From Schistocerca nitens (lineage: Eukaryota > Arthropoda > Insecta > Orthoptera > Acrididae), in assembly GCF_023898315.1 (NCBI RefSeq), contig NC_064614.1:1050164432-1050228431 (forward strand): a DNA stretch of 64,000 bases, read 5' to 3'. Positions 9,328 through 18,612 of the stretch are shown here, piece by piece. Every line of letters begins with the position of its first letter. Position 1 is the stretch's first letter. The translations under genes were made by a program, and so were the position numbers. The notes under the pieces were generated by a model that saw nothing but the letters and a program-made list of their open reading frames with translations, was not told where the DNA came from and made no database searches.

Positions 9328-10475
9328 TCATCTACTTCTATATTTACAAACACATTCTGGAAGCCAGCGTACGGTGCATAGCGGAGGGTACGCTTTAGCA
9401 CTACTCGTCATTACTTTCCCCTTCCATTAGCAAATAGAGCGAGCGAAAAATGATTATCTGTATGCCTCCGTAAAAGCCGCATTTTCTCTTTCAGCAGCAG
9501 ATTCGTCCTGTAGTGAACCTCAAATGACAGTTCTCTAAATACTCTCAATAGTGCTGTTCGAAAAGAAGGTCGCTTTCTCTCCAGCGATTCCTATTTGAGT
9601 TCCCGAAGCATCTCGAAATTTCTTGCGTGTTGTTCGAATCTGCCGGTAACAAATCTAGCAGCCTGCCCCTGAACTGCTTCGTTGTCTTCCTGTAATCCGA
9701 CCTGGTGCGGATACCAAACACTCAAACAGTACTCAACAATGGGTCGGGCTAGTGTACTATGTGTAGTCTCCTTTATAGATGGATCGCACATTCCTAAAAT
9801 TCTTCCAGTAAATCGAAATCCACCATTCGTCTTCCATACTGCAGTCATTACATTCTCGTCCCATTTCATATAGCTTTTCAATGTCACACCTACGTTACTA
9901 TATCAATTGCTGCTCACCTTACCCGCCAGATCATTTATGTACCCAGGAAATAGCAGTAGTCCTATCAGACTTCCATGGGGTACTCCTGGCGATACCCTTG
10001 TCTCAGTTGAACACTTGCCGTCGAGGACAATGTACTGGGTTCTGTTAGTTAAGAAGTGCCGGCCGGGGTGGCCGAGCGGTTCTAGGCGCTACAGTCTGGA
10101 ACCGCGAAACCGCTACGGTCGCAGGTTCGAATCCTGCCTCGGGCATGGACGGGTGTGATGTCCTTAGGTTAGTTAGGTTTAAGTAATTCTATGTTCTAGG
10201 GGACTGATGACCTCAGATGTTAAGTCCCATAGTGCTCAGAGCCATTTGAACCATTTGAAGTTAAGAAGTCTTTGAGCCACTCCCATATATGTGGACCTAT
10301 TTCGTACGGTCGTATTTTCGTTAACATTTTGCAACGGGTTACCCTTAATGCTCTTTGGGAATCGAGGAATGTGGATTCCGCCCGTTGCCCCTCATCCATA
10401 GTTCTCAGGATGTCACGTGAGAAAAAGGGAAACTGAGTCTCGGACGAACGATGCTTTCTAAAACCTGCCAATTAT
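9328..10475 (-). mobile_element. LINE (CR1-like) copy, RT core deleted, SINE-interrupted
   Basis: The 3' end at 9328-9410 contains the CGGAGGGTAC block and a CTAC-rich terminus typical of a common orthopteran LINE. The minus-strand translation at 9591-9890 contains ARPIVEYCLSVW followed by VQGQAARFVTGRF, the C-terminal domain of CR1-type ORF2. At 10270-10475 an upstream part (AGFRKHRSSETQ ... DILRTMDEG) is recognisable. Between 9910 and 9897 the sequence jumps from the region before the YxDD catalytic box directly to the region after it, so the polymerase core is missing. A SINE (10058-10258) was inserted later. Confidence 0.8.
10058..10258 (+). repeat. tRNA-derived SINE with 11-bp target duplication
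   Basis: It is a full-length copy: GCCGGCCGGGGTGGCCGAG head, B box GGTTCGAATCC, body ending GAACCATTTGA. AGTTAAGAAGT occurs at 10047-10057 and 10259-10269 and duplicates LINE sequence, proving insertion into the LINE by target-primed reverse transcription. Confidence 0.95.
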
Positions 10476-11356
10476 TGAAGAGTGTTATCTGTTGCTCAGC
10501 TAGCCAGTGCCTAGAAAATTATCTGATGATATCATCGACTGGATACACCGTGATAAAATTTGTATAGAGGAAAGAATCCTGTAGTGTTGAGAGCTCTATT
10601 TAATTACATTGTTTTGCTACTACCCTACGATTTGAAACTGTGAAGCTTTCAGCGAAGAGAGGTTCATCCCTTTATTCAGCTTCAAATGCTTACGTGAAAC
10701 ACATTTCACGCCCGTAAAAATTTCTACTCGCCGTGTTTGGGAAAAAAAAAAAAAAAACTGGCTGACACGGGAGGTCGGACACACCTCGTGTGTGAGCCAG
10801 CTTCTCTTTATATCGCTCGCTGACTTTATCCGTTTTTTCAGCGCTCTCCCTGACGACTGTGGAGACCGGCTGTAAAAACAGCAACCCGCGCTCGCCGAAC
10901 GTGACGTGAATCTTGCTGCGGTGCGGCGCTGCTGCTCCAAGAGAATTAACGCCGAATGAGTCTCCTGCAGCCTGCGCCAAACACTGCGTCACCCCGCACT
11001 ACGTCAGACACGACTTTACTTGGCGAATCTGGAGAGCGACGTATCTTAGCTTTGAGTTATTCCGCAACTTTTGCAGCAAGGGAGTCCGACCTTAGCTTAC
11101 CTGGGCCACACTGGAAGAAGAAGAGTATATTTGGGCCGCACATAATATACTTAACACTATCGACGATTTATGATTGTATTGATGGAATATTCCGTCGGTT
11201 TTTGGATTATTGTGGAATATCAATATTTTATATTAAAGTTTTAAGTTATGATTTTTTATTGTAAGCAGGAATTAATTTGACATTTTATACGTGAGATTTC
11301 ATTAATAATTTTATATGTAAATAATTACGAATCATTGAATTAATGTTATATTTCAT
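10476..11356. other. unrecognised sequence
   Basis: It contains an A16 run at about 10742-10757 and moderately CpG-rich DNA at 10780-11000. Overlapping frames on both strands here have no recognisable domains. No gene is supported. Confidence 0.4.
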
Positions 11357-11427
11357 AGTATGAAGGCTTTCACGACCGGATGACATATCTTCTGGTAAAC
11401 CTTCCGGAAGATTTACCAGAAGAAATG
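11357..11427. repeat. short fold-back related to the 21.6-kb repeat
   Basis: GAAGGCTTTCACGACCGGATGA is followed by a near-perfect palindrome (11389-11424) with arms CTTCTGGTAAA and TTTACCAGAAG around CCTTCCGG. The outer words match, in inverse order, the ends of the fold-back at 21595-21780, so both belong to one non-autonomous family. Confidence 0.6.
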
Positions 11428-11612
11428 TTATATTTCACTTTCGGTTTGTGAAAGTAAAATATTACTATTTGGTTCGATCGAAGTGGTTGCAATTCTCATG
11501 GTGTTCTCAAGGTGTTCATCTGAGATTTTCGTTCTATTTTTAATCTTTGTGAGCTTTACTCTTGAAAATAACTGTTCACGAACGTACGTGATTCCAAACA
11601 AAGCTGACATAT

Positions 11613-12766
11613 AAACTGAAGAGCCAAAGAGACTGGTACACTTGCTTATATCGTGTAGGGCCCCCGCGAGAAGGCAGAAGTGCCTCAACACGACTAATGT
11701 CTGAAGTATTGCTGGGGGAAATTGACACCATGAGTCCGTAAGAGTATGAGGAGGGTTGAGATCTCTTCTGAACAGCACGTTGCAAGGCATCCCAGATATG
11801 CTCAACAAGGTTCCTGTCTGGGGAGTTTGGTGGTCAGCGAAAGTGTTTAAACTCAGAAGAGTGTTACTGAAGCCACTCTGTAGCAATTTTGGGCGTGTGG
11901 GGTGTCGCATTGTCCTTATGGAATTTCCCAAGTCGGATAGAATGCACAATGGACATGAATGGATGCAGGTAATCACAAAGGGTGCTTACGTACGTGTCAC
12001 CTGTCAGAGTCGTACATAGACTTATGAGGAGTCCCATATCAATCCAACGCCCCACACCATTACAGAGCCTCCACGAGATTGAACAATACCCTGCTGACAT
12101 GCAGGGTCCATGGATTCGTGAGGCTGTCTCCATACCCGAACACGTCCATCCACTCGACGCAATCTGAAAGGAAACTCATCTGACCAAGCAATATGTTTAC
12201 ATTCATCAACAGTCCATCGCCGGTGCTGACGGGCCCAGGTGAGGCTTAAAGCTACACAAGTGGACCTTGGGCTCCGAAAGCCCATATCGATGATGTTTCG
12301 TTGAATGGTTCTCACGCTGACTCTTGTTGACGGCCCAGCATTGAAATCTGCAGAAATTTGCGGAAGAGTTGCACTTCTGTCAAGTTGAACGATTCTCGTC
12401 AGCCGCCGTTGGTCCCGTTCTTGCAGGATCTTTTTCCGGCAGCAGCGATGTCGGAGATTTTATGTTTTACCTGATTCCTGATATTCGCGGTGCACACTTG
12501 AAATCGTAGTACGAGAAAACCCCACTTCATTGCTACCTCAGAGATGCTGTGTCCCAATGCTCGTGCGCCGACTATAACACCACGTTGAAACTCACTTAAA
12601 TCTTGATAATTCTGCTATTCTACCATCAGTAACCGATCTAACAACTATGCCAGACACTTGTTATCTTGCATAGGCGTTGCCGACCGCACCGCCATATTCT
12701 GCCTGCTTACATATCTCTGTATTTGAATACGCATGCATGCACCAGTTTCTTTGGCGCTTCAGTGTG
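11613..12766 (-). mobile_element. Tc1-like DNA transposon, decayed
   Basis: Imperfect terminal inverted repeats of about 25 bp (11613-11637 and 12741-12765; core CTGAAG.GCCAAAGA.ACTGGT) are next to TA dinucleotides. The interior encodes a broken transposase on the minus strand. Confidence 0.85.
11630..12620 (-). pseudogene. Tc1-like transposase, inactivated
   Basis: The best-preserved part (12022-12315) reads RTIQRNIIDMGF (end of the paired helix-turn-helix DNA-binding region), then WSDEFPFRL with the first catalytic Asp, a VWRQPHESMDP segment and GGSVMVWG. Further downstream, in another frame, KDNATPHTP supplies the second Asp, and an EHIW-type glutamate box is recognisable near 11800. Several frame changes separate these blocks, the start region near 12620 has lost its ATG, and the product cannot be made. 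In active relatives the enzyme cuts at the inverted repeats and integrates at TA. Confidence 0.8.
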
Positions 12767-13557
12767 TAACGCATGATTGTGCAGCAAGGAATATTTGTCT
12801 CTCGGTAGGTAAAATTTGTGCACGTCCAGCAAAGGTACATGATCAAATTTTTGTTTTGGTTGGATGTCATACCGCAACTCTATGCATTCCATAGGAAAAT
12901 CTTCTGTCAACCTAATTATGTTGTCTGTAGAATATGTTGCTTAAATACAAAAATTGTGATTACTTTTTTTCAAAAATCCTCAGATTTGTTTTCCAGTTCT
13001 TACATCAAATCGGAGAATCCCCTCTTTAGGGTTATGAAAAAAAATTGTTTGCATTTGCTTGGGCTTTAATTTGGAAAGTATTAATTGTTTGAAACAGTGC
13101 ATGATAAGTAGCTTTCTACTTTGAAGACGTTCACTTAAGTCACCTAAATGAGCTGTCAAATCTAACAAAATTGCTAAATCTGTCACCCAGTTGGTATCGT
13201 CGAGTTACGAGACAAATTTTACTTTTACTATCTTGAACGATTTGATTTAATTAATTATGGTATAAAATCTATCCAATATCTGGCCTTAACTGATCTACCT
13301 TACTTCTGTGAAATATACATTATCACCATACATCCATACTTCTGAGAAATTCCTAGGAATGACCATTCCAATAACAAGCTAGTCCGTGAGCTGTCGAATG
13401 AACAAACTGAATTGAATTACAGCTTATCTCCTTGTACTGATCATCTGCCACCGTAGAAACTACATGTGAAAGTAAAACTATTTCGTAAAAGTCCATTATA
13501 GAGACGTTCATGTTAAAATATGTTTTATTCTGTAGCAATATATATATATATATATAT
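12767..13557. other. AT-rich sequence ending in a short (TA)n
   Basis: No gene or repeat is recognised apart from a (TA)10-type run at about 13539-13558 abutting the next transposon. Confidence 0.45.
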
Positions 13558-13802
13558 ACACTCCTGGAAATGGAAAAAAGAACACATTGACACCGGTGTG
13601 TCAGACCCACCATACTTGCTCCGGACACTGCGAGAGGGCTGTACAAGCAATGATCACACGCACGGCACAGCGGACACACCAGGAACCGCGGTGTTGGCCG
13701 TCGAATGGCGCTAGCTGCGCAGCATTTGTGCACCGCCGCCGTCAGTGTCAGCCAGTTTGCCGTGGCATACGGAGCTCCATCGCAGTCTTTAACACTGGTA
13801 GC

Positions 13803-14825
13803 ATGCCGCGACAGCGTGGACGTGAACCGTATGTGCAGTTGACGGACTTTGAGCGAGGGCGTATAGTGGGCATGCGGGAGGCCGGGTGGACGTACCGCCG
13901 AATTGCTCAACACGTGGGGCGTGAGGTCTCCACAGTACATCGATGTTGTCGCCAGTGGTCGGCGGAAGGTGCACGTGCCCGTCGACCTGGGACCGGACCG
14001 CAGCGACGCACGGATGCACGCCAAGACCGTAGGATCCTACGCAGTGCCGTAGGGGACCGCACCGCCACTTCCCAGCAAATTAGGGACACTGTTGCTTCTG
14101 GGGTATCGGCGAGGACCATTCGCAACCGTCTCCATGAAGCTGGGCTACGGTCCTGCACACAGTTAGGCCGTCTTCCGCTCACGCCCCAACATCGTGCAGC
14201 CCGCCTCCAGTGGTGTCGCGACAGGCGTGAATGGAGGGACGAATGGAGACGTGTCGTCTTCAGCGATGAGAGTCGCTTCTGCCTTGATGCCAATGATGGT
14301 CGTATGCGTGTTTGGCGCCGTGCAGGTGAGCGCCACAATCAGGACTGCATACGACCGAGGCACACAGGGCCAACACCCGGCATCATGGTGTGGGGAGCGA
14401 TCTCCTACACTGGCCGTACACCACTGGTGATCGTCGAGGGGACACTGAATAGTGCACGGTACATCCAAACCGTCATCGAACCCATCGTTCTACCATTCCT
14501 AGACCGGCAAGGGAACTTGCTGTTCCAGCAGGACAATGCACGTCCGCATGTATCCCGTGCCACCCAACGTGCTCTAGAAGGTGTAAGTCAACTACCCTGG
14601 CCAGCAAGATCTCCGGATCTGTCCCCCATTGAGCATGTTTGGGACTGGATGAAGCGTCGTCTCACGCAGTCTGCACGTCCAGCACGAACGCTGGTCCAAC
14701 TGAGGCGCCAGGTGGAAATGGCATGGCAAGCCGTTCCACAGGACTACATCCAGCATCTCTACGATCGTCTCCATGGGAGAATAGCAGCCTGCATTGCTGC
14801 GAAAGGTGGATATACACTGTACTAG
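13803..14825 (+). CDS. Tc1-like transposase (DDE, spacing DD32E)
   Basis: The protein of 340 residues starts MPRQRGREPY; this ATG is chosen because the same start is conserved in copy 2 although the frame is open upstream. Residues about 12-52 form the first helix-turn-helix (FERGRIVGMREAGWTYRRIA), followed by an arginine-rich GRPR-like hinge (RRPGTGPQRR) and a second helix-turn-helix to about 115. The catalytic triad is D155 (FSDESRF), D244 (QQDNARPH) and E277 (SPIEHVW). Only 32 residues separate D244 and E277, two fewer than the DD34E usual for Tc1. Family enzymes bind the inverted repeats, excise the element and insert it at TA. No stop or frameshift is seen, so the product may be active. 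Confidence 0.9.
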   Translation: MPRQRGREPYVQLTDFERGRIVGMREAGWTYRRIAQHVGREVSTVHRCCRQWSAEGARARRPGTGPQRRTDARQDRRILRSAVGDRTATSQQIRDTVASGVSARTIRNRLHEAGLRSCTQLGRLPLTPQHRAARLQWCRDRREWRDEWRRVVFSDESRFCLDANDGRMRVWRRAGERHNQDCIRPRHTGPTPGIMVWGAISYTGRTPLVIVEGTLNSARYIQTVIEPIVLPFLDRQGNLLFQQDNARPHVSRATQRALEGVSQLPWPARSPDLSPIEHVWDWMKRRLTQSARPARTLVQLRRQVEMAWQAVPQDYIQHLYDRLHGRIAACIAAKGGYTLY

Positions 14826-14917
14826 TGCCGACATTGTGCATGCTCTGTTGCCTGTGTCTATGTGCCTGTGGTTCTGTCAGTGTGATCATGTGATGTATCT
14901 GACCCCAGGAATGTGTC

Positions 14918-14923
14918 AATAAA
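14918..14923 (+). promoter_or_regulatory. polyadenylation signal of the Tc1 transposase gene
   Basis: AATAAA occurs 93 bases past the transposase stop and just inside the right inverted repeat, the expected position for 3' end formation. It is retained in copy 2. Confidence 0.5.
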
Positions 14924-14977
14924 GTTTCCCCTTCCTGGGACAATGAATTCACGGTGTTCTTATTTCAATTTCCAGGA

Positions 14978-14981
<4 letters not shown>

Positions 14982-15049
<68 letters not shown>
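14982..15049. repeat. (TA)n microsatellite
   Basis: About 34 TA units directly abut the right inverted repeat of the Tc1-like element. TA is also its target site, so the array may be the insertion target or may have expanded from the duplication. Confidence 0.95.
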
Positions 15050-15051
<2 letters not shown>

Positions 15052-15265
15052 AATTAAGTATTGTATAACAAAGTTACTGAACTGTTGGATAGCAAACATT
15101 GTCAGTAATTGCTATCCTTATGGAGATATCTAAGTTATACTGGCTTGCAGTGATCAGAGCTGCGGAGAAAAAGTCTTTGTAAGCCCATCTTTATACAGAT
15201 GGTTGCGGGAACACTGCTGTTCAATAGTGTCGAATCAAAACACTTTCAGCGTCTAAATTTCCAGT

Positions 15266-15403
15266 TGTCATTCTGTCTGAGCAACCAGTTTCGGCGACAC
15301 ATTACGCCATGTCCAGGCTCCTTGACCAGAGTGTAGAGAGAGGTGGGTGGGCCTGAAGATGACGCAATGAAGCGTTGAAACTGGTTGCTCAAATAGAATG
15401 ACA
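15266..15403. repeat. fold-back repeat with hammerhead-like core
   Basis: Arms at 15266-15292 (TGTCATTCTGTCTGAGCAACC...) and 15377-15403 are inverted copies with a few mismatches, separated by about 84 bp. The right half contains CTGAAGATGACGC...GCGTTGAAAC (15353-15381), which has the CUGANGA-stem-GAAA layout of hammerhead ribozymes. It is probably a non-autonomous, possibly Penelope-derived, repeat. Confidence 0.6.
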
Positions 15404-16743
15404 GCTGAAAGTTTAGGCTGCTGAAGATATATTCATTCGACATTATTATTGTACAGAAATAACTCGGAATTTCTCGTATTTCCAAAAGTTACTTTTGGTA
15501 TACATCTATAAATCTCTAGATTCGCAGTTGCAGTTGAACTAACCGCAATAGAACAAATCAGCATGTCTTACGGATCGACCTCTTATAAGAACAGGACACT
15601 GGGGTTCATGTGTAGCAGGGGCGGCAGTGTTGAGGACGGGATAGACGAACGAGGGAATACATTGCGTGGCGTGAGTTTCAACTTAAAAATCTTCAGTTTA
15701 TCGTATCTCTACTGACCCTTGATTTATTTTCAAAAAATATTCTTAAGAATTTATTTACTAGTGATTCATCAAGAACATTAACACATTTAACCACACTATG
15801 TAAGCATGGAAGTAGTTGCCAGGGTGTAACTGATGAAATCATAACCAAATTCCTTTTAACAAATGGGAATTTTATTCAATTTAATTCTGCCTAAAGCATT
15901 TTTAAAAGAAACAGATTTAAAATTATAATCAGAAAGCACCCTCTAAATATCAAAGTTACAATTTATTCAGTGGCAGAAAGAAATACGTTTTGACTGTATG
16001 AGCTTTCGGGCAGAGAACCTTGCCGCTCCCTTTTGACACGGCCGTAGTTACGACCGCTCACAACAGCCTCTGAAAGACTACACTGGTGCAAATCTGCAAC
16101 ACACCAGATAGCTTTAAACTAAGAGTTTTAACAATTTACACAAGCACACAAACTATTCACCCCCGTAGGAGGGATGGAAATGGTACAAAACACTAACAAT
16201 TAAAATATTAACCTTGCCACGGAAGGAGCAACTTCATTTTAATTTATAAGAAAAGTCTTACGGTGAAAGGGTGGCAACATTATATACTAAAATGATCATT
16301 TAAATAAAATCCCATGAAATGCAATCTTGCATAAAATTCTACAAGGTTGGCCAAACAATAGTTACGATGCTCTACAATACACAGATACCGCCAATCAACA
16401 TCATAGGCAATAATATCAAAGTTTCCAAAGATCTAAACATATTTCAGGTATTAGGCCGTTGCACTCCAAGCAATAAATTCGTTAACACACCAAATCCGAC
16501 AAACATGACAGAGGCAGCTACTAACCTACGGTAGATTCACAGGGAGATTACCGAACAACCCGAACCGCAAGTTCCTCTAACCCGCCCCTACTCCACAAGG
16601 GAAAAACGAACCACCCAATTTATAAACAACCACCTTCCCGCGGGTGGGCAAACGGAGAAGATTGGTGGGACGACCCCAAAGCAGAACGGCTGGAGACCTC
16701 ACCAAGAAAACAGGTAGAATTTAACAAGACTAAATCAAACAAC
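15404..16743. other. unrecognised sequence, possibly repeat
   Basis: It is AT-rich with no supported frame; 16319-16534 (plus) is open but featureless. From about 15990 to 16740 the style changes to a moderately GC region that looks like part of a longer repeat, which may continue past the SINE to 17700. Confidence 0.3.
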
Positions 16744-16936
16744 AAAAAATGGCTCTGAGCACTATGGGACTTAACATTTTAGGTCATCAGTCCCCTAGAA
16801 CTTATAACTAGTTAAACCTAACTAACCTAAGGACATCACACACATCCATGCCCGAGGCAGGATTCGAACCTGCGACCGTAGCAGTCCCGCAGATCCGGAC
16901 TGAAGCGCCTAGAACCGCACGACCACCACGGCCGGC
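16744..16936 (-). repeat. tRNA-derived SINE with 10-bp target duplication
   Basis: Full-length minus copy with B box GGTTCGAATCC. ATCAAACAAC occurs at both 16734-16743 and 16937-16946. Confidence 0.95.
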
Positions 16937-17720
16937 ATCAAACAACATATCACCAATCACTTAACTTTTAATACTCTGCGATTTCTCGAGAAGACCTGTC
17001 GCAGCACCCCCAAATCGCTCTCCCTAAATGTCCGCTGCCAGCCGCTTCAGCGGACGCAGGAAGACGCTCCGATCTCCCTCTCACGGCGTCGCAGCTCGCA
17101 CCGGCCAGACTGATGTCGTGGGTTGACTCCTGTTGCTCTCGTGTCGACCGCGAAGTCACTACTCCTCGCTATACGCCGCGGCCCACTGGTCATCTTGTGT
17201 CTCAGTGCGCGATCGACCAACCGATCAATCCAACCGACAATGACCATTGCCTGAGCAAACTCGAGCAGACTGGCGGCCTAACGCGCAGACTCAGATGCAG
17301 GAACTAAGCCCCGACCGGACGACCACTGGCTGAGTTCTCTTACTGGCGGAGTGGAAAGACTCTCATTTTGCCGGCTTTAAAGGTTGATCCGTACGACAGA
17401 CATATTAGCACTCCGAACGACAGACAGACACTAACTTCCTAACAAATGCGGACGAGAGACAGACTAGTAAGCTGGGGACGAGAGACTGACCTAGCCTCAA
17501 TCCGACTGACTGACTGGTGAGCTCATAGCGCCCCTTAAATGCGCGTGAACAGGCAACCTTTCCTCTTTCCCATCAGAGGGAGACACCAAAGCTCCGAATG
17601 CCACAGCGGCGCCACCGCCAGAAACGGAGGGCGACTGCTTCACACTACGCGCTGCGGCGCGCTCTTCAAAACAGCAATTTTTACCACGGCTCATCTACAT
17701 AAACGGAATTTTGTACATTT
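16937..17720. other. CpG-rich repeat-like region
   Basis: It contains many CpGs and short internal reiterations (CAGACAGAC, GACTGACTGACTGG, GACGAGAGACAGAC). I recall similar blocks as recurrent in locust DNA and suspect part of an LTR or other large repeat, but see no terminal structure. Short frames here have no domains. Confidence 0.3.
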
Positions 17721-18375
17721 GTATTTATTTATATTTTTTACTGGTCGTGTGATAGATGCTCATTTCCTGGGCAGCGTCGATACTTACTTCGGGTCGCGTG
17801 GGGCCCGCGGGCGACGTGTTGGGCACCCCTGTAAACGGTATTGATTTTTGGTAAAATAAGGTTTTGATCATTTGCACCTTTGTTAAGATTTGGTAGAGGA
17901 GAATATGTTCTGGTTTCTGGATTTGTCTAAAATTGTGTTCGCGCACGTTGTCGGTGCAACCCAATTTCAAATGTCGCTACTACAGCTAGGTACCCCATTT
18001 ATCAGCCTACAGAGCGTTTTCAAGTTGTCTTGCAGTAAACAGTTTCTCCTGTGTCTTGCCTGGAGAGTTCTGGGTCTTCAGGATATGTTTTTTTTTCTAA
18101 AGTTTATTTTACATAATTATCTTATCCTCTGCATTATAAAACCCTTTGAACCACAAATAAACATAAACGTTTCTAAAGATTCTGTACGTAAAAGTATCAA
18201 TAACTAATAACGAAACGACAGGCAGTCCACTCGATCAGTCTCTTTAAATGATCTGTGCTTCCCGTTAGACCTGAGGAAGTCGGTAAATGGAACTAAAATG
18301 GCGTGAAACTTCCGCCTGTAAAAGGGTGGGGGAAAAAGCCTCTTGTGACCAGCATTGCTTCGGGGTTCTAAACCG
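17721..18375. other. unrecognised AT-rich sequence
   Basis: Frame 17890-18207 (plus) is open for 105 codons and hydrophobic, but has no motif and a composition typical of AT-rich noncoding DNA. Nothing else is seen. Confidence 0.35.
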
Positions 18376-18612
18376 AGAGAGGTAGAGCAGTTGTTAGCAT
18401 ACTGCACTCACATTCTAGGGGGCAAAGATTCAGACTTGTGTCCGACCATTCACATTCTGGTTTTCCGTGATTTCCTTATACTGCTCCAGATGAGTGTCTG
18501 GATGGTTCCTTTGAAAGGGAATGATCGATTTCCTTCCTTGTGCTCCATCCCTAATGACCTAATTACCGACAGGACATAAAAACCTGATCTTCCTTCATCC
18601 GAAGTTCTAACA
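18376..18612 (+). repeat. second tRNA-derived SINE family (SINE2), degraded
   Basis: The head resembles a tRNA (GGTAGAGCAGTTGTTAGCA = A box, about 18380-18398). The body contains TTTCCGTGATTTCC, GGATGGTTCCTTTGAAAGGG and CTAATGACCTAATTACCGACAGGAC. The same body occurs in reverse at 25613-25809 and 50067-50272. Confidence 0.7.

Larger units (their letters stand above)
13558..14981 (+). mobile_element. Tc1-like DNA transposon, apparently intact (copy 1)
   Basis: It has 28-bp terminal inverted repeats at 13558-13585 and 14954-14981, both beginning ACACTCCTGGAAAT in outward orientation with three mismatches, and flanking TA runs as target. It is 1424 bp long with an uninterrupted transposase gene. 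A second copy in opposite orientation lies at 54459-55881. Confidence 0.93.

Noticed and set aside
10058..10150. SINE heads look like tRNA genes (A and B boxes, cloverleaf-like)
   Set aside because: Each is followed by the same about 120-bp body, an end such as GAACCATTT and usually a target duplication, so they are SINEs and not functional tRNA genes.
13587..13802. Upstream extension of the Tc1-like transposase frame (72 extra codons)
   Set aside because: It begins at the edge of the inverted repeat, has no family similarity, and the ATG at 13803 is conserved in the second copy.
14982..15049. (TA)n tract as a replication origin or AT-rich regulatory site
   Set aside because: It abuts a transposon whose target is TA, and a similar tract abuts the second copy, so a link to transposition is the simpler reading.
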